Assembly (NCBI RefSeq): GCF_050410795.1
Contig: NZ_CP191258.1
Span: 4,526,001-4,590,000, forward strand
DNA from: Fontivita pretiosa
GTDB lineage: Bacteria; Planctomycetota; Phycisphaerae; Tepidisphaerales; Tepidisphaeraceae
Reading direction: 5' to 3'
Length of the DNA: 64,000 nt
Part shown: positions 36,748-44,695 of the stretch, piece by piece
Numbering within the stretch: the stretch's first letter is position 1
Layout of the letters: the number at the start of each line of letters is the position of its first letter
Notes under the pieces: model-generated
Seen by the model: the letters and a program-made list of their open reading frames with translations, nothing else
Database searches by the model: none
Told to the model about the DNA's origin: nothing
Program-made: the position numbers and the translations under genes

Positions 36748-38172
36748 ATGTCTCGTGAGATCGTGATCGATCCGGTAACCCGCATCGAGGGGCACGCGAA
36801 AATCACCCTTCGGCTCGGCGATGACGGCAACGTCAAAGATGCGATGTTCCACGTCACGCAGTTCCGCGGGTTCGAAAAGTTCTGCGAGGGGCGCCCGCTT
36901 TCGGAGATGCCTTCGCTGATGGCCCGCACCTGCGGAATCTGCCCGGTGAGCCACCTGATGGCGGCGAGCAAGGCGTGCGACCAGTTGCTGGCGGTGAAGA
37001 TTCCGCGCACCGCGGAGATGTTGCGGCGGGTGATGAATCTGGCGCAAATCATCCAGTCGCATGCGCTCAGCTTCTTTCACCTTTCCTCGCCCGACCTGCT
37101 GATGGGCATGGACGCCGACCCGGCCAGGCGCAACATCTTCGGCGTGCTGGAACAGAACCCCGAGCTTGCCCGCGACGGCATTCGCCTGCGGCAGATCGGA
37201 CAGACCATCATCGAAATCCTCGGCGGAAAGCGGATTCATCCTGCATGGACGGTTCCCGGTGGAGTCAATGAGCCGCTCACCGCCGAAAAACGCGACAGGA
37301 TTCGCGGCTTGCTGCCCGAGGCGCTGGAGATCGGCCGGCGGACCATCACCTGGTTCAAGCGCAGCCTCGATCAATTCAGCGAGGAAGCTCGCAGCTTCGG
37401 CAGCTTTCCGACGTGGTTCATGGGGCTGGTCACGCCCAAAGGCGGGCTGGAACACTACGACGGCCTGCTGCGAATCTGCGATTCGCGCGGCCAGATTGTC
37501 CAGGACATGATCCCGCCGGAGCGATACCAGGAGATCATTGGCGAGGCGGTCGAGCCGTTCTCGTACATGAAGTTCCCTTACCTGCGAAGCAAGGGGTATC
37601 CAGAGGGAATCTACCGCGTGGGGCCGCTGGCGCGACTGAACATCATCGATCACTGCGGCACGCCGGTGGCCGACCAGGAATGGGCCGAGTTCCGCGAGAT
37701 GCACCGCGGCGTGGTGCTCAGTTCGTTTCACTATCACTACGCGCGGCTGATCGAGATCATCTACTGTACTGAACGGATTGCGCAGCTTCTGGACGATCCG
37801 AAGGTTCTGGATCAGCATGTGCGGGCGCTGGCCAGGGTCAACGCCGACGAAGGGATCGGCGTGGCCGAGGCGCCGCGCGGAACGCTGATCCATCATTACA
37901 GGGTCGATGACAACGGACTGATCACCTGGGCGAATATGATCATCGCGACAGGCCACAACAACCTGGCGATGAATCGAGGCGTGCTCCAGGTGGCACAGCG
38001 ATTCGTCGACGGAGCACGCCTTCGCGAAGGGATGCTCAACCGGGTCGAGGCGCTGATCCGTTGCTACGATCCGTGCCTGAGCTGCGCGACGCACGCGGTC
38101 GGGCAGATGCCGCTGCACGTGCAGCTCGTTTCGGCATCGGGACAGGTGCTGGATGAGCAGTACCGGAATTGA
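36748..38172 (+). CDS. hoxH: [NiFe]-hydrogenase large subunit HoxH
   Basis: Catalytic subunit, 474 residues from the ATG at 36748 (MSREIVIDPVTRIEGHAKIT); a longer frame to 36679 adds a non-conserved leader. Nickel ligands are C62 and C65 in RTCGICPVSH and C443 and C446 in DPCLSCATH. After His449 a 25-residue extension (starting AVGQMPL) should be removed by HoxW after metal insertion. The L0-type EGHAK motif is also present. The RTCGICPVSHLMAASKACD and DPCLSCATH forms suit group 3d bidirectional enzymes. Overlaps hoxW by 20 bases. Confidence 0.96.
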   Translation: MSREIVIDPVTRIEGHAKITLRLGDDGNVKDAMFHVTQFRGFEKFCEGRPLSEMPSLMARTCGICPVSHLMAASKACDQLLAVKIPRTAEMLRRVMNLAQIIQSHALSFFHLSSPDLLMGMDADPARRNIFGVLEQNPELARDGIRLRQIGQTIIEILGGKRIHPAWTVPGGVNEPLTAEKRDRIRGLLPEALEIGRRTITWFKRSLDQFSEEARSFGSFPTWFMGLVTPKGGLEHYDGLLRICDSRGQIVQDMIPPERYQEIIGEAVEPFSYMKFPYLRSKGYPEGIYRVGPLARLNIIDHCGTPVADQEWAEFREMHRGVVLSSFHYHYARLIEIIYCTERIAQLLDDPKVLDQHVRALARVNADEGIGVAEAPRGTLIHHYRVDDNGLITWANMIIATGHNNLAMNRGVLQVAQRFVDGARLREGMLNRVEALIRCYDPCLSCATHAVGQMPLHVQLVSASGQVLDEQYRN

Positions 38173-38656
38173 GGTGCCGACGCTGGTGATCGGCTGCGGC
38201 AATCCGCTGCGAAGCGACGATGCCGCCGGCTGGGTCGTTGCCGAGCGGGTCAGCCGGATGATCGGCCCCGACCGGGCCGCTGTGCTGGTGGTTCATCAGC
38301 TCACGCCGGAGCTGGCGGCGCCGGTGAGCCGCGCCGGGCAGGTGATTTTCATCGACGCCGCCGCCGATCTGCCGCCGGGCGAGTTGTGCCTGAGTACGAT
38401 CGAGCCGGCCGCGTCGCACGGGGCTTCCATGACCCACGTATTGGATGCTTCACGATTGCTGGCGCTGGCGGGCCGGGTCTTTGGACGGTGCCCGCCGGCA
38501 CACTTGCTCGCCATCGGCGGAACGGATTTTGGCATCGGGCAGCGGCTTTCCGCCGTGGTGCAGCAGGCGTGCGAGGTGGCGGCCAGGCGCGTGTGTGAGC
38601 TGGTCTTCGGCGACGGCGGCGGGGGATTGGGAGTGAAGGTCGAGGCCAATGCATGA
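38153..38656 (+). CDS. hoxW: hydrogenase maturation endopeptidase HoxW
   Basis: A 167-residue HyaD/HoxW-type protease that trims the HoxH C-terminus. The N-terminal VIGCGNPLRSDDAAGWVVAE contains the metal-binding Asp, and a second block (DAAADLPPGELCL) and a central His (MTHVLDASRLLALAG) complete the family pattern. Start at 38153 lies within the end of hoxH, which suggests coupled translation, and the 3' end overlaps hypA by eight bases. Confidence 0.92.
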   Translation: MSSTGIEVPTLVIGCGNPLRSDDAAGWVVAERVSRMIGPDRAAVLVVHQLTPELAAPVSRAGQVIFIDAAADLPPGELCLSTIEPAASHGASMTHVLDASRLLALAGRVFGRCPPAHLLAIGGTDFGIGQRLSAVVQQACEVAARRVCELVFGDGGGGLGVKVEANA

Positions 38657-39029
38657 GCTGTCGATCGCATCCTCGATCCTGGAACTTGCGCGGCGACACG
38701 TGCCGGGCGGGGGAGTGCTGACGGCGGTGCACGTCGTCGCCGGTCCGATGCGCGGCATCGATCCCGATGCGATGCAGCTCGCCTGGCGCGCCACCGTCGC
38801 CGGCACCGATGCGGAGCGCTGTTGCCTGCATCTTGAGCTGACGCCCTGGACGCTGCGGTGTCCGGCGTGCGGGTTGCGCTTCAGCGCGTCCGACCTGTGG
38901 ACGCCGTGCGCCTGCGGCTGCGACCGTCCCTACCCGGTCGATTGCGATGAGCTGCGCCTGGTGTCGATCGAAGTGCAGGAGCCGCAGGAGATCGCCAGGG
39001 GCACGCGCCCGATCCCGAGTGGCAAGTGA
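38649..39029 (+). CDS. hypA: hydrogenase nickel metallochaperone HypA
   Basis: A 126-residue nickel-insertion protein starting MHELSIASSILELARRH; His2 is the nickel ligand in characterised HypA. The zinc site appears as CPAC and, after a short helix, CACGC. The zinc loop is slightly shorter than in many relatives. Located directly after hoxW and before hypB, its usual partner. Confidence 0.93.
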   Translation: MHELSIASSILELARRHVPGGGVLTAVHVVAGPMRGIDPDAMQLAWRATVAGTDAERCCLHLELTPWTLRCPACGLRFSASDLWTPCACGCDRPYPVDCDELRLVSIEVQEPQEIARGTRPIPSGK

Positions 39030-39068
39030 CGCGACTGGCATCGGACATTCGATGTTGAGGGTGATTCC

Positions 39069-39749
39069 ATGAAAGTCACGGTTGTCGAAAACGTCTTGAA
39101 GCTCAACGACGAGATCGCGGCGATCAATCGTGAGACTCTGCTGAAGGCCGGGGTGTTCACACTCGACCTCATCGGCGCGCCCGGCTGCGGCAAGACGGCG
39201 CTGCTGGAGGCGACGATTCCTCTGCTCAGCTCGGAGCTGCGATGCGCCGTGGTGGTGGGGGATCTGGCCACACAGCGCGATGCCGATCGCCTGGCGCAAT
39301 TCTGTCCGCAGGTCGTGCAGATCAACACCGGCAAGGGCTGCCACCTGGAGGCGCATCACGTTCGTCAGGCGATCGCGAAGCTGGATCTGTCCTCGATCGA
39401 TGTGTTGTTCATCGAAAACGTGGGCAATCTCATCTGCCCGGTCGGATTTGATCTGGGACAGGACGTGAAGGTCGGCATGTTTGCCGTCAGCGACGGCGAC
39501 GACAAGGCAGCCAAACATCCGTATCTGGTGTCCGAAGCCGATCTGCTGTTGCTGGGCAAGATCGACCTTCTGCCGCACGTGCCGTTCGATGTGGAGCTGT
39601 TTCTGGCGGACGTGAAGCACCTCAAGCCCACGGCGGAAGTAATTCAACTGTCAGCCAAAAATGGGGTGGGGATGGAACTGTGGCATCAGTGGGTGTTGCG
39701 CCGCTATCGAGCGCGTCGCGGTGCAGCGGGCGGCGCGTTCGTGAAGTGA
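39069..39749 (+). CDS. hypB: hydrogenase nickel-insertion GTPase HypB
   Basis: A 226-residue SIMIBI-class GTPase that drives nickel delivery with HypA. The P-loop is GAPGCGKTALLE, metal ligands are C91-H92 (GKGCHLEAHHV) and C123 (NLICPVGFDLG), and the switch region is DGDDKAAKHP. There is no His-rich N-terminal nickel store. The G4 motif, normally NKID, reads GKID at residues 163-166 (codon GGC), a loss of the Asn that reads the guanine base in GTPases. The stop at 39749 ends the cluster. Confidence 0.92.
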   Translation: MKVTVVENVLKLNDEIAAINRETLLKAGVFTLDLIGAPGCGKTALLEATIPLLSSELRCAVVVGDLATQRDADRLAQFCPQVVQINTGKGCHLEAHHVRQAIAKLDLSSIDVLFIENVGNLICPVGFDLGQDVKVGMFAVSDGDDKAAKHPYLVSEADLLLLGKIDLLPHVPFDVELFLADVKHLKPTAEVIQLSAKNGVGMELWHQWVLRRYRARRGAAGGAFVK

Positions 39750-39853
39750 GTCTCACTTTCAAGTGGTCTCCGGATCGTCACTGCCACGCCAGTCGCACCC
39801 AGTTGGCCGGAAGTTCGTAGTAGCATTAGACCGGGCAGTTGGGAGGGTGCTGC

Positions 39854-40603
39854 ATGCCGCGCGAGGTCCTGATCGAGGAACATGTGCGTCCGATCCTCGG
39901 AGCTTTGCGTTCGGTGCCGGTTCCGGCCAAGACAGTCACCGACGTGACCGAACCGCCGCCGCCCCCTGAGCCGTTCATCACCATCAGCCGCCAGCCGGGC
40001 GCCGGCGCCTTGACGCTGGCGCATCAGCTCGCCGATGCGCTGAATGCCGAGCTGCCCGGCGATCGCCCCTGGACCTGCTGGGATCGCGAGCTGATCGAGA
40101 AGGTCGCCGCCGACCTTCGCCTTTCGGCCAGGTTGATCGATGAATTGGAAGATCGCGGGCACTCGTGGATCAGAGACTTTCTGGAATCGCTGTCGCTGAG
40201 CGATGAGGTTCGGCACGCCGACGACGCCAAGATCTATGCTCGAGTGGTGCAGACGATCCGCGCCCTGGCGCAGGCCGGGCGGGTGATCATCGTCGGCCGC
40301 GGCGGAGTGTTCATCACCCGCAACATGCCCGGGGGCATTCACCTTCGCCTGGTTGCGCCGCTCGAGAAACGCATTGAGTTCATAGCCAGGCAATACCAGC
40401 TCACGACCGAGCAGGCCGCGGAGCGCATCCGCGAGCTGGAACGCAACCGGATCCTGTTCTACCGGCATTTCTGGCCCGGGCTGACGCTCTCTCCGGAGAC
40501 GTTCACGCTGACCATCAACACCGCCGCCGTCGAGATGCCGGCCATGGTCCAGATGCTCGTGACGCTGGTCAAGCACAGCGTGCCGGCACGCAGAAGCCCC
40601 TGA
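39854..40603 (+). CDS. cytidylate-kinase-like family protein
   Basis: A 249-residue cytoplasmic protein of the cytidylate_kin2 type. The ATG at 39854 has GGGAGGG six bases upstream. An N-terminal extension of about 40 residues ends in a Pro-rich stretch; then FITISRQPGAGALTLAHQLA resembles a degenerate P-loop, ELIEKVAADLRLSARLIDEL a lid-like helix, and RVIIVGRGGVFITRNMPGGI the late beta-strand typical of this family. Such proteins are common in Bacteria, with unknown substrates; kinase activity is not established. It follows the hydrogenase cluster by about 100 bases with its own ribosome-binding site. Confidence 0.75.
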   Translation: MPREVLIEEHVRPILGALRSVPVPAKTVTDVTEPPPPPEPFITISRQPGAGALTLAHQLADALNAELPGDRPWTCWDRELIEKVAADLRLSARLIDELEDRGHSWIRDFLESLSLSDEVRHADDAKIYARVVQTIRALAQAGRVIIVGRGGVFITRNMPGGIHLRLVAPLEKRIEFIARQYQLTTEQAAERIRELERNRILFYRHFWPGLTLSPETFTLTINTAAVEMPAMVQMLVTLVKHSVPARRSP

Positions 40604-40642
40604 AGCCGAGCGTGCAACACGCGACGACTCCCTCTTTGACGG

Positions 40643-42142
40643 CTATTCAATATCCAGCACGACCACCGACCGCGGCGGCAACGCGATGGTGACGGTCGCG
40701 CCGTGAGTCTTGAAGGCTGTGAACCGGGCCGGCTTCACCGCATCGGGATTCTCAAACGTGTTGTGCGCGTTCATCGTCGCCGCCGCGAGGATGCGCCCGG
40801 CGGCGACGGCCGGCGCCGACGCGCCGCCGCGCAGCTCGCACGTCAGCTCCACCGGCTTCTCGTGATGGACATTGCACAGCGAGATGTGCATCCGCCCGTG
40901 CTCATCGCGCGACGCCGAGGCGCTGATCTGCGGCATCGTGTGAGCACCCAGCGTGTAATCATCGCACTCCAGATGCGAAGGCAGCAGCGTCGCGTCCTGG
41001 TGCGACTTGTACATCTCGAACACATGGTACGTGGGCGTGAGGAGCATCTTCTCCCGATCCGTCAGCACCATCGCCTGAAGGACGTTGATCGTCTGCGCGA
41101 TGTTGGCCATGTGCACGCGATGGGACCATGTGTTGAGGATGTTGAGCGTCAGCCCGGCCACCAGAGCGTCGCGGATGGTGTTCTGCTGATAGAGGAAGCC
41201 CGGCTCGGTTCCGGGTTCGACGTCGTACCAGGTTCCCCATTCATCCAGCACGATGCCGATGCGGTGCAGAGAGTCGTGGCGGTCAAGGATGGCGGCGGTG
41301 CGCGCCAGCATAGGCTCGACGTTGTACGCCGCCCGCAGCGTGCTGGCCCATTCCTCCACTGAAAACTTTGTCGCCGAGCCTTTCTTTGCGCTCCATTGAA
41401 TGGTTGGAAGGCTGTAGTGGTGGATGCTGATGCCGTCCATGAAGCGGTGGCACTCGCGCACCAGGACTTCGTTCCATGCGTCGTCGTACCCGCAGGCGAC
41501 CTTGTACAGCCGCCTGTCACGACCGCCGAAATGACGGCAGTAAGTCTGATATCGGCGGTATTCCCAGGCGTACTGCTGAGCGGTCATGTGCCCGCCGCAG
41601 CCCCAGTTCTCGTTGCCCACCGCCCAGAAGGTCACATCCCAGGGCTGATCGCGCCCGTGCAGACGTCGCAGTCTGGCCATCGGGCTGTCGCCGGGCATCG
41701 TGATGTACTCCAGCCACTCGGCCATCTCCTGCACCGTTCCCGAGCCGACGTTGCCGCAGATGTACGGCTCGCATCGCCCGGCCGGAGTCGAGAGCATCTC
41801 GCACAGGTCGAAGAACTCATGCGTGCCGAAGTGGTTGTTCTCGCAGACTCCGCCCCAGTGCACATTGATGATGCTGGCGCGCTGCTGTCGCGGACCGACC
41901 CCGTGCCGCCAGTGATAGGTGTCCGCAAAACACCCGCCCGGCCAGCGCAGGTTCGGCATGTTCAGCTTTCGCAGCGCCTGGACGACGTCGTTGCGGATGC
42001 CGCGGGTGTTGGGGATGGGCGAATCTTCGCCCACCCAGACGCCCTCGTACACGCATCGTCCAAGGTGTTCAGCGAAGTGCCCATAGATGTGGCGGGAGAT
42101 CTTCTGCCTGCCCAGGTCGGTGTTGATGATCAGTTTGCTCAT
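40643..42142 (-). CDS. alpha-L-arabinofuranosidase, GH51
   Basis: A 499-residue intracellular-type GH51 enzyme that frees L-arabinose from arabino-oligosaccharides. The catalytic acid/base is E178 in VGNENWGCGG and the nucleophile E301 in VLDEWGTWYD; the N-terminal RWPGGCFADTYHWRHGVGPR strand is typical. No signal peptide, so it works on imported sugars. It is the last gene of the - strand operon (isomerase, ABC importer, mutarotase, arabinofuranosidase), which points to L-arabinose or another pentose/deoxysugar from plant glycans. The start has no clear ribosome-binding site. Confidence 0.92.
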   Translation of the reverse strand: MSKLIINTDLGRQKISRHIYGHFAEHLGRCVYEGVWVGEDSPIPNTRGIRNDVVQALRKLNMPNLRWPGGCFADTYHWRHGVGPRQQRASIINVHWGGVCENNHFGTHEFFDLCEMLSTPAGRCEPYICGNVGSGTVQEMAEWLEYITMPGDSPMARLRRLHGRDQPWDVTFWAVGNENWGCGGHMTAQQYAWEYRRYQTYCRHFGGRDRRLYKVACGYDDAWNEVLVRECHRFMDGISIHHYSLPTIQWSAKKGSATKFSVEEWASTLRAAYNVEPMLARTAAILDRHDSLHRIGIVLDEWGTWYDVEPGTEPGFLYQQNTIRDALVAGLTLNILNTWSHRVHMANIAQTINVLQAMVLTDREKMLLTPTYHVFEMYKSHQDATLLPSHLECDDYTLGAHTMPQISASASRDEHGRMHISLCNVHHEKPVELTCELRGGASAPAVAAGRILAAATMNAHNTFENPDAVKPARFTAFKTHGATVTIALPPRSVVVLDIE

Positions 42143-42187
42143 GGTTGCACTTGCCCCCGTGCCTGTACCGAGGCGCCGGGGACAGAA

Positions 42188-42508
42188 TCAGGGTAGATGA
42201 AATACCTGCTCGAGAGTCACCAGCGACGTGTCGGCCGCGCCGGTCTTGAGAGGTTCGAAAAACTCCGCCATTGCCTTTTGCCAGCGCGTGTTCACCTCTT
42301 CGGTCTGCATGCCAGCCACGGCTTTCTGGAAATCCGGAGTCTCGACGTAGCCGACGAGCAGTCCGTCGGGCGCCAGAAACAGCGAATAGTTGTGCCAGCC
42401 GTGTCTGGTCAAAGCCGCTTTCATTTCCGGCCAGACGTTCTGATGGGCCTTTTTGTACTGCTCGATTTTGTCCGGTCTGACGCGAAGCAGAAAACAGACG
42501 CGTTGCAT
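42188..42508 (-). CDS. L-rhamnose mutarotase-like protein (RhaM family)
   Basis: A 106-residue dimeric alpha/beta-barrel protein (MQRVCFLLRVRPDKIEQYKK at the start, WPEMKAALTRHGWHNYS in the middle). The ATG at 42508 has GGAGG five bases upstream; a longer start at 42520 does not. Family members interconvert sugar anomers, first described for L-rhamnose. Conserved His/Trp/Tyr around HGWHNYSLFL and TRWQKAMAEFF fit the active site. Located between the binding protein and GH51 gene; its sugar is inferred to be that of the operon. Confidence 0.8.
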   Translation of the reverse strand: MQRVCFLLRVRPDKIEQYKKAHQNVWPEMKAALTRHGWHNYSLFLAPDGLLVGYVETPDFQKAVAGMQTEEVNTRWQKAMAEFFEPLKTGAADTSLVTLEQVFHLP

Positions 42509-42542
42509 GAGTTCCTCCATCGCCGGCTACACATGTGGAGTG

Positions 42543-43571
42543 TCAGAAGTTGTACTGGTCAATGTTGTCTGCCGTGAAGGTAACGGGCGGGCCGGTGATC
42601 ACGACATTCTTCTCGCGGATCTGGCGCTCGCCCAGCGAGCCGGCGATGAACTTCACCCCTGGCGCCGGCGAGAGCTTGCCCGTCGCCAGCAGACAGGCAA
42701 CATAACCCGACAGGTAACCTTCATCGTACGGGCTCCACAGCGCAAAGGCCTTGACCGTCCCGTTCTTGATGAACCGGCGCATCTGGTTGGGCGTGCCCAG
42801 GCCGGTGACTTTCACCTGATCGGCCTTTTTCGCCGTCTCCACCGCCTGCGCCGCCGCCGCGACCCCAACCGTTGTCGGCGCGATGATTCCCGCCAGGTCC
42901 GGGTACTTGGTCAGCAGCGCCTCGGCCTCAGTCAGGCTCTTGGCCGGCTCGTCGTTGCCGTAGACGATCTCGACGAGCTGCATGTCCTTGTATTTCGGGT
43001 TGGACTGAAGCGTCTGCTTCATCACCTCGATCCAGCGGTTCTGGTTGGGGGCATCGGTGGTGGCGCTGAGGATGGCGAACTTGCCCTTGTAGCCGATCAG
43101 CGACCCCATCAGCTCGATCTGGCTTTCGCCAACAGTCTGCGGATCGACCGTCAGCACGCCCACGTCGCGGTACTGCTCATTGCCGGTCAGGTCCGAATCC
43201 ACCGTCACGATCCTGATCCCTTTGGAGCGAGCCTCCTCAAGGACCGGGTTGAGCGCATCCGGAGAGTTCGGCGAAATCGTGATTGCACTGACGCCACGCT
43301 GAATCTGATCCTTGATCAGCGGTATCTGGCTGGTGGCGTCGGCCGAATCGGGCGCCACCGTTGAGAAGACCGCGCCGTTTTCCTCACAGGCTTTCCTGAT
43401 CCCTTCGATCAGCGGATCGAAATAGGGATTGCCCGTGTTCTTGGGAATGTAGACGATCTGGATGGTTGAGCCTGCCGAACCGGAGGAGCCGGCGGTTCCC
43501 GTGCCTGTATCACATCCGATCGACAGCAACAACCACACGCTCAGCAGCAGCGCCGCAACTGTGTTACGCAT
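42543..43571 (-). CDS. sugar ABC transporter binding lipoprotein (RhaS/ribose type)
   Basis: A 342-residue periplasmic binding protein. The lipobox LLSIGC at the end of the signal sequence indicates a lipid anchor at Cys20. The mature fold is the ribose/rhamnose class: VYIPKNTGNPYFDPLIEGIR, GVSAITISPNSPDALNP, GIRIVTVDSDLTGN and GTVKAFALWSPYDEGYLSGY. It overlaps the permease gene by eight bases. Rhamnose, arabinose or another monosaccharide is possible; the context (GH51, RhaM-like, isomerase) gives mixed signals. Confidence 0.88.
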   Translation of the reverse strand: MRNTVAALLLSVWLLLSIGCDTGTGTAGSSGSAGSTIQIVYIPKNTGNPYFDPLIEGIRKACEENGAVFSTVAPDSADATSQIPLIKDQIQRGVSAITISPNSPDALNPVLEEARSKGIRIVTVDSDLTGNEQYRDVGVLTVDPQTVGESQIELMGSLIGYKGKFAILSATTDAPNQNRWIEVMKQTLQSNPKYKDMQLVEIVYGNDEPAKSLTEAEALLTKYPDLAGIIAPTTVGVAAAAQAVETAKKADQVKVTGLGTPNQMRRFIKNGTVKAFALWSPYDEGYLSGYVACLLATGKLSPAPGVKFIAGSLGERQIREKNVVITGPPVTFTADNIDQYNF

Positions 43572-44553
43572 TCGATGCTCCCGGATCGATCCCGATTGGT
43601 TTGGGTGCCCTCAGATTGATCCGACTGAAGATATCCGACAGCAGCACGGAAGCAACCAGCATGCTGCCGATAATGGCCAGTTGGTTCTCCACGCGCACGT
43701 TGGCCACGCCCATGGCGCTGCGCACGACGACCAGCAGCAGCAGGGCCAGCACGGTCCCCAGGATGCTGCCGCGACCCCCGAAGATGCTGCTGCCCCCAAG
43801 CACCACCGCCGTGATCGCCAGCAGCTCGTCCGAGCGGAACTGCTTCTGGTCGATGGTGCGAATCTGCGACATTTGTACCAGCGCCGCCGCCCCCATGCTC
43901 AGGCCCGACAGCGCGAACACCCCCAGCTTCACCCGCGCCACGTCGATGGCGCTGTAGCGGGTGGCCGATTCATTCGTGCCCAGCGCGAACACCTTCCGCC
44001 CAAAGGTGCTGCGCGTGAGGATCAGCGCCAGTGCCGCGGCGATGATCAGCAGGATGATCAGCGGCAGGGGAACGATCCCAAGCTTCACGTAGTCGATTCC
44101 CACGAACCACTGCGGAAACCCGCTGATCCTTCCGTCGCCGATCCACCCCTGGGCCAGACCCCGGTATAACGCCAGCGTGCCCAGCGTCACGACCAGCGAC
44201 GGCAGTTTCAGGTATGCCACCAGCACGCCATTGAACAGCCCAAGCCCCAGCCCGATCAACAGCGCCAGAACCATCACGAACGGCATCGGCACGCCCCGCG
44301 AGTAAACCCACGCCGAGATGACAGCGGTGAGAAGCGAGCCGGATGCGACGGACAGGTCGATCTGGGCCGCGATGATGACAAACGTCATCGCCAGCGCCAT
44401 GAAGCCCACGGGAATGTACGACGAGGTCTTGTCCAGCAGGTACTCGGCGTCGAGGAAGTACGGCGACATACTGGAGCCGACTCCCAGCGCCACCAGCAGC
44501 AGGACAAAGGTCATCGTCTCGGGCTGCTTGACCATGCGCAGCAGAAGCTTCAC
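43564..44553 (-). CDS. sugar ABC transporter permease (RbsC/RhaQ-like)
   Basis: A permease of about 329 residues with around nine hydrophobic helices. GTG at 44553 has GGAGG seven bases upstream; a GTG at 44559 is too close. Typical blocks include AMTFVIIAAQIDLSVASGSL, LKLPSLVVTLGTLALYRGLA, and GGSSIFGGRGSILGTVLALL. It forms the second membrane subunit next to the fused ATPase-permease at 44696-47269, from which it is separated by 142 bases (44554-44695) without other features. Confidence 0.88.
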   Translation of the reverse strand: MKLLLRMVKQPETMTFVLLLVALGVGSSMSPYFLDAEYLLDKTSSYIPVGFMALAMTFVIIAAQIDLSVASGSLLTAVISAWVYSRGVPMPFVMVLALLIGLGLGLFNGVLVAYLKLPSLVVTLGTLALYRGLAQGWIGDGRISGFPQWFVGIDYVKLGIVPLPLIILLIIAAALALILTRSTFGRKVFALGTNESATRYSAIDVARVKLGVFALSGLSMGAAALVQMSQIRTIDQKQFRSDELLAITAVVLGGSSIFGGRGSILGTVLALLLLVVVRSAMGVANVRVENQLAIIGSMLVASVLLSDIFSRINLRAPKPIGIDPGASNA

Positions 44554-44695
44554 TCGCACTCCTCCCTGACCGGCACGTCTGCCGTATCACGCCCGTCCCG
44601 GGCGGGCCAGGCGCGCGCGAAGTGGGGGACACTATGCTTGCCGATTCCAAAAGCACTCGGCACGGACGGGACGTGCGTGATGCGGTGGGGCATGC

